Part shown: positions 58,202-64,000 of the stretch, piece by piece
Position numbering within the stretch: the first letter of the stretch is position 1
Layout of the letters: every line of letters starts with the position of its first letter
DNA from: Mycobacterium sherrisii
Lineage (GTDB): Bacteria > Actinomycetota > Actinomycetes > Mycobacteriales > Mycobacteriaceae
Reading direction: 5' to 3'
Length of the DNA: 64,000 nt
Assembly: GCF_002102355.1 (NCBI RefSeq)
Contig: NZ_LQPT01000077.1
Location: 60,152-124,151 of the forward strand
Translations under genes and position numbers: made by a program
The notes under the pieces: generated by a model
What the model was told of the DNA's origin: nothing
Databases searched by the model: none
The model's input: only the letters and a program-made list of their open reading frames with translations

Positions 58202-58207
58202 TACTCT
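58202..58207 (+). promoter_or_regulatory. -10 box TACTCT for leaderless ferredoxin gene
   Basis: TACTCT, then six bases (GCCCAC), then ATG at 58214. No ribosome binding site is seen. Confidence 0.55.
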
Positions 58208-58213
58208 GCCCAC

Positions 58214-58534
58214 ATGCAGGAGTCCCGCGCGCCGTCGTATGCCGGACCTGCCGACGGTGGCACCGAGAAGGTGACCATCGAGCTCGATCGGTCCACCACC
58301 ACGGTGGCCTACTCGGCGGGCGACACCCTGCTGCAAACCGCGCGAATGGCCGGCCTGTCTCCGCCGTCGTCGTGCGAGGTCGGTTCGTGCGGAACATGTA
58401 TGGCCCGGCTGACCGAGGGTTGCGCGCGGATGCTCAACAACGATGCGCTCGAAGACGACGAGGTGGCCGAGGGTTGGGTGCTGACCTGCCAGGCCCTACC
58501 AACCAGCCCCACGGTACGGGTGGTCTACGAGTGA
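58214..58534 (+). CDS. Plant-type 2Fe-2S ferredoxin
   Basis: A 106-residue ferredoxin. The cluster ligands are C54, C59 and C62 in SCEVGSCGTC, and C92 in L-T-C-Q-A. The fold runs from about 18 (KVTIELD) to the end. Such ferredoxins feed electrons to Rieske oxygenases, and this is the only one in the cluster, so it probably serves both copies. No reductase gene is in sight, so one must be supplied from elsewhere. The gene is the first after the MarR operators and seems leaderless. Confidence 0.9.
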   Translation: MQESRAPSYAGPADGGTEKVTIELDRSTTTVAYSAGDTLLQTARMAGLSPPSSCEVGSCGTCMARLTEGCARMLNNDALEDDEVAEGWVLTCQALPTSPTVRVVYE

Positions 58535-58541
58535 GGTGGGC

Positions 58542-59285
58542 ATGAGCAGGGTGGCCGTCGTGACCGGCGGTGCGTCGGGTATGGGTGAGGCGACCTGCCA
58601 CGAGCTGGCGCGTAGGGGGCTCGGCGTCGCGGTCCTCGATATCAACGAGCAAGCGGCGCAACGTGTTACCGAAGACTTGCGGGCGGTCGGGGCCACCGCG
58701 ATCGGTCTGGTCGCCGATGTCACCGAACGGGACGCCGTCGAGCACGCGTTCGCCATGGTGCGCAGCGAGCTGGGACCGGTGTCGGTGCTGGTGACCAGCG
58801 CGGGGATGTTCGGGTTTTCCCCGTTCGCCGACATCACCCCGGAGTCCTGGTCGAAGATCATCGACGTCAATCTGACCGGGACGTTCCACTGCTGCCAGGT
58901 TGCATTGCCGGACATGGTCGCCGCGAAATGGGGCCGGATCGTGATGATTTCGTCGTCCAGCGCCCAGCGGGGGTCACCATTCGCCGCCCACTATGCGGCG
59001 GCTAAGGGTGCGGTCATCACCCTCACCAAATCGCTGGCCCGCGAGTACGCGTCGCACGGGATCACGGTAAACAACATCCCGCCCTCGGGCATCGAAACCC
59101 CGATGCAGCATCAGGCGCAGGCCGCGGGATACCTCAAGTCCAACGAAGAGATCGCCAGCAACATCCCGCTGGGGCACTTGGGCACCGGAGCCGACATCGC
59201 CGCGGCGGTCGGGTTCCTGGCGTCCGAAGAAGCCGGCTTCATCACCGGCCAGGTGCTGGGTGTCAACGGCGGAGCGGTGATGTGA
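58542..59285 (+). CDS. Short-chain dehydrogenase/reductase of the Rieske cluster
   Basis: Classical SDR of 247 residues. The cofactor motif T-G-G-A-S-G-M-G is at 8-15 and D33 in V-L-D-I-N suggests NAD. N-L-T-G and the catalytic Ser in MISSSSAQRG and Y-A-A-A-K (about 149-153) are intact. The usual N-N-A-G reads V-T-S-A-G here. G-V-N-G-G at the end is typical. It starts 7 bases after the ferredoxin stop. It would oxidise an alcohol or a cis-diol from the oxygenase step. Confidence 0.9.
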   Translation: MSRVAVVTGGASGMGEATCHELARRGLGVAVLDINEQAAQRVTEDLRAVGATAIGLVADVTERDAVEHAFAMVRSELGPVSVLVTSAGMFGFSPFADITPESWSKIIDVNLTGTFHCCQVALPDMVAAKWGRIVMISSSSAQRGSPFAAHYAAAKGAVITLTKSLAREYASHGITVNNIPPSGIETPMQHQAQAAGYLKSNEEIASNIPLGHLGTGADIAAAVGFLASEEAGFITGQVLGVNGGAVM

Positions 59286-59319
59286 CGGCTCAAAGCCGCC
59301 AAGCCACGAGGAGGTTCAG

Positions 59320-60588
59320 ATGACGCGAGAGGATAGGCCCCCGGAGGGCTCGTGGACCGAACACTATCCCGAACTGGGCACGGGCGATATCTCGTTCGCC
59401 GACTCCACGTCCAAAGAATTCTTCGAGGACGAACGGGAAGCGGTCTTCAAGCGCGCGTGGCTCAACGTGGCCCGGATCGACGAGCTGCCACGCATCGGTA
59501 GCTACGTCACCAAGGAGATCGAGGTCGCCCGGACGTCGGTCATCCTGGTCAAGGGGGGCGACGAACAGATCCGCGCCTTCTACAACGTCTGCCGTCACCG
59601 GGGAAACAAGCTGGTGTGGAACGACTTTCCCAACGAGGCGACCCACGGAACTTGTCGTCAGTTCACCTGCAAGTACCACGGCTGGCGCTACGATCTCGAC
59701 GGCACGCTGAAATTCGTGCAGCAGGAATCGGAGTTCTTCGACCTCGATACCGCCGACTACGGCCTGCGTCCGGTGCACTGCGACATCTGGAACGGTTTCA
59801 TCTTCATCAACTTCGACGCCGAGCCGCGGCAGAGCCTGCGAGAGTTCCTGGGCCCGATGATCACCGGCCTGGACGGCTACCCCTTCGGCAAATTGACCGA
59901 ACGCTACGAATGGGTGGCCCACAACAACAGCAACTGGAAGATTTTCGCCGACGCCTTTCAGGAGTACTATCACGTGCCGTCGCTGCACCCACAACAGGTG
60001 CCTCCGGAGGTGCGCGACCCAAAGGCCGGATTCACTTGCGGCCATTTCCAACTCGACGGTCCGCACCGATTGGTGTCGACGGCGGGACGGCGCCGCTGGC
60101 TGCTGCCGGAGGAATATATGTATCCGATCGAGCGCGTCACCCAGAGCGGGCTCGTCGGCCCCTGGCGCACCCCGGACATCGGCGAGTTGCCGGCCGGGCT
60201 CAACCCCGGCGGCATCGAACCCTGGGGGATCAGCAACTTCCAGATCTTCCCCAACACCGAAATATTGATCTACGGCGGCTGGTATCTGCTGTACCGATAC
60301 TGGCCCACGTCGCACAACACCCATCGGTTCGAGGCCTATACCTACTTCAGCCCGGCGCGTAGCGTACGCGAGCGCATCGAGCACGAAGTCGCCGCGGTCG
60401 TCCTCAAGGAATTTGCCCTGCAGGACGCCGGGATGCTCGGCGGCACCCAGGCCGCCCTGGAGTACGGCATCGTCGACGAGTTCCCGCTCAACGATCAGGA
60501 GATCTTGGTCCGGCATCTCCACAACGTGGTCGTCGACTGGGTTCAGGAGTATCGGCAGCAGCACGCTCCGGCGCGGGCGGGAGTTTGA
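59320..60588 (+). CDS. Rieske non-heme iron oxygenase alpha subunit, copy 2
   Basis: A 422-residue paralogue of the protein at 54864. The Rieske ligands C91, H93, C117, H120 fall at identical positions. The catalytic motif is FQEYYHVPSLH with H218 and H223. The N-terminal GSWTEHYPELGTG and many long stretches are nearly the same, while the helix after H223 and the region about 225-245 differ, which is where substrate contacts would be expected. GAGGAGG precedes the ATG. The small partner gene starts 2 bases after the stop. Confidence 0.9.
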   Translation: MTREDRPPEGSWTEHYPELGTGDISFADSTSKEFFEDEREAVFKRAWLNVARIDELPRIGSYVTKEIEVARTSVILVKGGDEQIRAFYNVCRHRGNKLVWNDFPNEATHGTCRQFTCKYHGWRYDLDGTLKFVQQESEFFDLDTADYGLRPVHCDIWNGFIFINFDAEPRQSLREFLGPMITGLDGYPFGKLTERYEWVAHNNSNWKIFADAFQEYYHVPSLHPQQVPPEVRDPKAGFTCGHFQLDGPHRLVSTAGRRRWLLPEEYMYPIERVTQSGLVGPWRTPDIGELPAGLNPGGIEPWGISNFQIFPNTEILIYGGWYLLYRYWPTSHNTHRFEAYTYFSPARSVRERIEHEVAAVVLKEFALQDAGMLGGTQAALEYGIVDEFPLNDQEILVRHLHNVVVDWVQEYRQQHAPARAGV

Positions 60589-60590
60589 CC

Positions 60591-60926
60591 ATGCCAGATG
60601 CGTTGCTGCCCAGCGGTTTCGCCGAGCTGGAGAGCTATGCCCGGATCTGGTGTATGGCCACCGAGACCGAGCGCTGGAATAGGCGCATAGCCAGCAGCAT
60701 GGCGGATATGCACGCGTTCTACGACGCGTTCTTCCCTCGACTCGAAGAGGCTATCAACTACTGCGACAAGTTCGACCTCGACGATCTCCCGGACGACACG
60801 CTGAACCTGTTGCACCTGATCTATTCCCTGATCATGGTCGCCATGGCGGTGGAGATCATGCACCAACCCGCCCCGACCGACGCCGCCGACGCGGTGATGA
60901 TCCGTACCGACGCGCCGGTGCCCTAG
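60591..60926 (+). CDS. Unrecognised ~110-residue Rieske-associated protein, copy 2
   Basis: A 111-residue paralogue of the protein at 56138. It keeps the WC, TETER, SSMADM, AFYDA and YCDKF blocks. The C-terminal 15 residues diverge. The fact that each Rieske gene has its own copy directly after it argues for a specific pairwise partnership. No signal peptide or membrane segment. The ATG at 60591 follows the Rieske stop by 2 bases; a TTG at 60585 is also possible. Confidence 0.85.
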   Translation: MPDALLPSGFAELESYARIWCMATETERWNRRIASSMADMHAFYDAFFPRLEEAINYCDKFDLDDLPDDTLNLLHLIYSLIMVAMAVEIMHQPAPTDAADAVMIRTDAPVP

Positions 60927-60952
60927 CGCATGTCGTGCAGAGAGGACAGACC

Positions 60953-61798
60953 ATGAGTCTGCTCACCATCACCAAGCTCAGCGCCTGCGTCGGTGCCGAA
61001 GTCACCGGCCTGGATCCCGCGCGCCTGGGCGGCAACGACCCAGTGGCGGAAACGATCCTGCAAGCGTTAGAGGACAACGGAGTTCTTGTCTTCCGCGAGT
61101 TGGGACTCCAACCGGAGGCCCAGGTCCAGTTCTGCCGCCGCCTCGGCGCCATCGACCACTCTTCGGACGGCCACCACCCGGTCGCCGGCATCTACCCAGT
61201 CACCCTGGACACTGCGAAGAACGCCTCGGCCGCCTACCTGAAGGCGACGTTCGATTGGCATATCGACGGATGCACGCCGACTGGCGACGACTATCCGCAA
61301 AAGGCCACCGTGCTGTCGGCCGTACAGGTGGCCGACCGGGGCGGTGAGACCGAGTTCGCCTCGGCCTACGCTGCTTACGAGGCGCTGACCGACGACGAGA
61401 AGCACCGCTTCGGTGTGTTGCGAGTGGTGCATTCGCTGGAGGCGTCCCAGCGTCGCGTCACGCCGGACCCCACTGCCGAGCAGTTGGCACGGTGGCGCTC
61501 CCGGCGCACCCACGAACATCCGTTGGTGTGGACGCACCGCAGCGGCCGCAAGTCCCTGGTGCTGGGCGCCTCGGCGGACTACGTGGTGGGGATGGATCTC
61601 GACGAGGGCCGCGCCCTGCTGGCCGAGCTGCTGGACCGGGCCACCATCCCGGACAACGTCTACAGTCATAGCTGGTCGATCGGTGACACCGTCATCTGGG
61701 ACAACCGCGGCGTGCTGCACCGGGCGGCGCCCTACGATCCGGATTCGCAGCGAGAGATGTTGCGCACCACCGTTCTTGGCGACGAGCCGATTCAGTAG
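60953..61798 (+). CDS. TauD/TfdA-type Fe(II)/2-oxoglutarate dioxygenase
   Basis: A 281-residue dioxygenase. The iron ligands are H103 and D105 in DWHIDG and the distal histidine in V-L-H-R-A-A-P. The 2-oxoglutarate-binding arginine is likely in R-E-M-L-R-T-T. The middle region (RGGETEFASAYAAYEAL) is typical of TauD-like enzymes. GAGAGGACAG precedes the ATG. Two oxygenase chemistries, Rieske and 2-oxoglutarate, in one cluster suggest that a substrate is hydroxylated or dealkylated at two places. Taurine is not implied. Confidence 0.9.
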   Translation: MSLLTITKLSACVGAEVTGLDPARLGGNDPVAETILQALEDNGVLVFRELGLQPEAQVQFCRRLGAIDHSSDGHHPVAGIYPVTLDTAKNASAAYLKATFDWHIDGCTPTGDDYPQKATVLSAVQVADRGGETEFASAYAAYEALTDDEKHRFGVLRVVHSLEASQRRVTPDPTAEQLARWRSRRTHEHPLVWTHRSGRKSLVLGASADYVVGMDLDEGRALLAELLDRATIPDNVYSHSWSIGDTVIWDNRGVLHRAAPYDPDSQREMLRTTVLGDEPIQ

Positions 61799-61806
61799 GT
61801 CCACAC

Positions 61807-62352
61807 ATGAGCAACCGGCATCCGCTGCGGCTGGCCCCGCTGCCCGCCGATGAATGGGACGACCACAGCCGCGGCGCCATCGCCGCGCTGATTCCGCCCG
61901 AGCGGGCCCATCCGGCGGGTGCCGGCAATGTGTTGTCGACCCTGGTTCGCCACCCGGAGCTGACGCGGGCCTATCTGCCGTTCAACGCCTATTTGCTGAC
62001 GCGCTCGACGTTGTCGCCCCGGGTCCGCGAAGTGGCGCTGCTGCGGGTGGTCTCCCGGCGCGACTGCGGCTATCTGTGGGGGCACCATCTTCCGATCGCC
62101 CGCCGGGCGGGACTGACCGACGGTGACATCGCGGGCATTCGGGACGGCAACCTCGCCGACGCCACCGACCAGGCGGTACTGCGGGCCGTGGACGACCTGG
62201 TCGACGGCGGCACCATCCGCACGCCGGTCTGGGAAGCGCTGGGCGACCATTTCACCGATCAGCAGCGGATGGATCTGGTGTTCACCATCGGTGGTTACGT
62301 GCTATTAGCCATGGCGGTCAACACGTTCGGCATAGCAGACGAGGAACAGTGA
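61807..62352 (+). CDS. Carboxymuconolactone decarboxylase/AhpD-fold protein
   Basis: A 181-residue protein of the CMD/AhpD fold. The active helix is VREVALLRVVSRRDCGYLWGHHLPIA, split about 74-99, with C88 and H94/H95. AhpD's C-x-x-C is not present; only the first cysteine is. C-terminal helices include DLVDGGTIRTPVWEALGDHF. Such proteins are often last in aromatic-degradation clusters, with unclear function. It starts 8 bases after the TauD stop and is the last plus-strand gene of the cluster. Confidence 0.84.
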   Translation: MSNRHPLRLAPLPADEWDDHSRGAIAALIPPERAHPAGAGNVLSTLVRHPELTRAYLPFNAYLLTRSTLSPRVREVALLRVVSRRDCGYLWGHHLPIARRAGLTDGDIAGIRDGNLADATDQAVLRAVDDLVDGGTIRTPVWEALGDHFTDQQRMDLVFTIGGYVLLAMAVNTFGIADEEQ

Positions 62353-62472
62353 ATTCCCTTCTCGTCCGAGATCGAGCCCGAAGGGTTCCGAGTCGGCCCA
62401 AACGGACACCGCGGTGACCGCCGTGGGGGTAGCGGCGGAACGAATTTCGATCCGGTCTCCGGGACAGCTACA

Positions 62473-63531
62473 TCAGCAGCGCCGCAGGGCCAAGGAAAGG
62501 TAGACAAGTCCAACGAGGACGGGGACTTCGATTAACGGTCCGACCACGCCGGCCAGGGCTTGGCCGGACGTCACGCCAAAGGTGCCGATCGCCACGGCGA
62601 TGGCTAGTTCGAAGTTGTTACCAGCCGCGGTGAACGCCAACGTGGTGGTCCGGGCGTAGCCGAGCCGCAGGGCCACTCCGAGGGCGTATCCGCCGGCCCA
62701 CATGATCGCGAAGTAGGCCAACAACGGGAGCGCGATGCGGGCGACATCCCATGGCCGGGAGGTGATCTGGTGTCCCTGCAAGGCGAACAGGATGACGATG
62801 GTGAACAACAGACCGTACAGTGCCCATGGTCCGATACGTGGAAGGAATTGGGCCTCGTACCAACGCCGGCCCTTGGCACGTTCGCCGAGAAGGCGGGACA
62901 GGTACCCGCCCAGCAGCGGGATGCCGAGAAAGATCAGCACGGATCTCGCGATGTCCCACGGGGAGACGGAGATGCCGGTTTGCGGCAGACCCAGCCATCC
63001 GGGCAGCACGGACAAATAGAACCAGCCCAGCACGGCAAACATCACCACTTGGAAGATCGAGTTGAGCGCGACCAGGACCGCTGCCGCTTCGCGGTCTCCG
63101 CACGCCAAGTCGTTCCAGATGATGACCATGGCGATGCAGCGGGCCAGGCCGACGATGATCAGACCGGTGCGGTATTCGGGAAGATCGGCGAGCAGCAGCC
63201 ATGCCAAGGTGAACATCATCGCCGGTCCAACCAGCCAATTGAGCACCAGCGAGGCGACCATGAGTTTGCGGTCGTCGGTGATCTCGCCGAGCTGGTCGTA
63301 GCGCACCTTGGCAAGCACCGGGTACATCATCACCAACAGGCCCAGCGCGATCGGTAGCGAAATGCCCTGGATCTCAACAGCGCTCAGCGCCGATCCCAAA
63401 CCTGGCACCATCCGGCCAAGTAGGAGACCGGCGGCGATGGCCAGCCCGATCCACAGCGGAAGCGTCCGGTCCAAGGTCGAAAGCCGGGCGACTGTGCGTG
63501 CGGCCGCCGGCCCGCCCCCGGTCTGTATCAC
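62473..63531 (-). CDS. acr3: Arsenite efflux permease Acr3
   Basis: A 352-residue transporter with ten membrane segments of the bile-acid/arsenite (ACR3) family. The conserved cysteine of the transport path is in GLARCIAMVIIWNDLACGD (about 132-150), and the NNFELAIAVAIGTFG segment (about 306-320) is typical. It expels As(III) across the plasma membrane. The GTG start overlaps the arsR stop (GTGA) and gives the family length; the longer frame upstream lies in arsR. No arsenate reductase gene is next to it in the window. Confidence 0.9.
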   Translation of the reverse strand: MIQTGGGPAAARTVARLSTLDRTLPLWIGLAIAAGLLLGRMVPGLGSALSAVEIQGISLPIALGLLVMMYPVLAKVRYDQLGEITDDRKLMVASLVLNWLVGPAMMFTLAWLLLADLPEYRTGLIIVGLARCIAMVIIWNDLACGDREAAAVLVALNSIFQVVMFAVLGWFYLSVLPGWLGLPQTGISVSPWDIARSVLIFLGIPLLGGYLSRLLGERAKGRRWYEAQFLPRIGPWALYGLLFTIVILFALQGHQITSRPWDVARIALPLLAYFAIMWAGGYALGVALRLGYARTTTLAFTAAGNNFELAIAVAIGTFGVTSGQALAGVVGPLIEVPVLVGLVYLSLALRRC

Positions 63532-63884
63532 GGGCAGCGCTCCGCGAGCATGTCGTTGACGTTCAATGTGGATGAAAGTTGCTGCAAAGCCGAGGGAATC
63601 ACCCAGTAGTACACCCAGGTGCCGCGACGTTCGCAATCGATCAGGCCGGCCGAACGCAACAGTTTGAGATGGTGGGAAATCGTTGGTTGGGAGACGTCGA
63701 ACGTCGCCGAGATTTCACAGACGCAAGCCTCCCCGCCGGGATGGCTCGCGATCAGGCTTAGCAATCGCAGCCGCACCGGGTCGCTGAGCGCTTTGAACAT
63801 CGTCGCCAAGGTAGCGGCCCGCGAGTCGTCGAGCGCCGTCGCGCCCAAACTCGGGCAACACCCCGGCGGCGTTTGATTCGACAT
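63528..63884 (-). CDS. arsR: Arsenical-responsive repressor ArsR
   Basis: A 118-residue SmtB/ArsR-type repressor. The metal-binding C-V-C is in EACVCEIS in helix alpha-3, the DNA-recognition helix is VSQPTISHHLKLL, and the wing is LIDCERRGTWVYYWV. A further Cys pair near the N-terminus (P-P-G-C-C-P) may take part in sensing. The ATG at 63884 is preceded by AGAAGA and by a TATA-rich -10 region (TTATATAG) where it probably represses itself and acr3. Confidence 0.9.
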   Translation of the reverse strand: MSNQTPPGCCPSLGATALDDSRAATLATMFKALSDPVRLRLLSLIASHPGGEACVCEISATFDVSQPTISHHLKLLRSAGLIDCERRGTWVYYWVIPSALQQLSSTLNVNDMLAERCP

Positions 63885-63901
63885 TCTTCTATATAAGCAC
63901 A

Positions 63902-63920
63902 TGCGGTGGGTTCCGCCGCA
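63902..63920 (-). terminator. Hairpin after the edge gene
   Basis: TGCGGTGG-GTT-CCGCCGCA makes an eight-pair stem with one G-U type pair, directly after the stop codon of the minus-strand gene at 63921. No T tract. Confidence 0.5.
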
Positions 63921-64000
63921 CTAGGTTGCGTCCAGCAGAGTGGTGTACGAGTCGGACCTGATCAGCGGTACCGGCGTGTCGTAGCCGAGTGATTGGAGGT
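63921..64000 (-). CDS. C-terminal end of an unidentified gene cut by the window edge
   Basis: The minus strand reads L-Q-S-L-G-Y-D-T-P-V-P-L-I-R-S-D-S-Y-T-T-L-L-D-A-T and then TAG at 63921-63923. The composition is protein-like and a hairpin follows. It is in the same direction as arsR, 36 bases upstream of its start. The family cannot be named from 25 residues. Confidence 0.5.
   Translation of the reverse strand, partial: LQSLGYDTPVPLIRSDSYTTLLDAT

Noticed and set aside
59290-60564. Long minus-strand open frame (about 424 codons) opposite Rieske 2
   Set aside because: It is antisense to a gene with clear motifs and has no recognisable protein features. Long antisense frames are expected at this G+C content.
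62353-62472. Possible small gene or regulatory RNA between the AhpD-fold gene and acr3
   Set aside because: Only 120 bases between two convergent genes, with short GC hairpins and no promoter or ribosome binding site seen.

Overview
The window is chromosomal DNA of high G+C from a non-tuberculous Mycobacterium. The best evidence is gene order. From the left edge to the tRNA-Ser(CGA) at about 35.9 kb, the genes follow, in inverted orientation, the M. tuberculosis series Rv3783 to Rv3752c: the galactan ABC exporter with glfT1, the proteasome activator Bpa, lipE, echA21, hisC2, tcrXY, lpqH, the proXVWZ osmolyte transporter, tyrA and a TadA-type deaminase. Coding density is high, most genes start with ATG or GTG, and many start codons lie 6-8 nt after a TANNNT -10 box, as expected for leaderless mycobacterial transcripts.

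Layout. 0.1-6.6 kb: cell-wall galactan export (wzm, glfT1, wzt), Bpa, a large membrane protein and a class V aminotransferase fold that has lost its PLP lysine. 6.7-15.2 kb: lipid and amino-acid enzymes, tRNA-Ser(TGA), tRNA-Ser(GCT), tRNA-Arg(ACG), small proteins and a kinase-fold APH protein. 15.3-21.7 kb: a SAM methyltransferase, two small membrane genes behind a SigF-type promoter, the TcrXY two-component system, the LpqH lipoprotein and an alkylsulfatase. 21.8-29.5 kb: a five-gene acyl-CoA dehydrogenase operon (APH, SDR, FadE, TetR, MDR) led by a perfect 25-bp palindrome, then a methyltransferase, a phosphatase and another APH gene. 29.6-35.9 kb: proXVWZ, tyrA, a deaminase pair and tRNA-Ser(CGA), closed by a classical U-tract terminator.

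Beyond that tRNA the order no longer resembles M. tuberculosis and the content is accessory. 36-41 kb holds two TetR-controlled hydrolase modules, one of them an alpha/beta-hydrolase fused to a DUF2255-like domain, gene remnants and a secreted GH5-like glycosidase. 42-46.8 kb is a same-strand run of DUF2237, sulfotransferase, metallo-beta-lactamase-fold protein, VOC protein, flavin monooxygenase and lipoprotein. 46.8-52.1 kb encodes an M1 aminopeptidase translationally coupled to a 1313-residue A-PCP-membrane protein of the Pls/PosA type. A DJ-1/PfpI gene at 52.6 kb is interrupted by one in-frame amber codon.

53.4-62.4 kb is the most interesting region. It is a catabolic cluster with two paralogous Rieske oxygenases, each coupled to its own copy of an unrecognised ~110-residue protein, plus an aldehyde dehydrogenase, an amidohydrolase without the usual HxH, a 2Fe-2S ferredoxin, an SDR, a TauD-type dioxygenase and an AhpD-like protein. 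A MarR regulator sits in the middle. A palindrome CAAGTACTTG occurs twice at the ferredoxin promoter and once, with one change, between the dehydrogenase and the first Rieske gene, so the whole cluster may be one regulon. The window ends with an arsR-acr3 arsenite pair and the tail of another gene. I saw no CRISPR array, insertion sequence, integrase or prophage.
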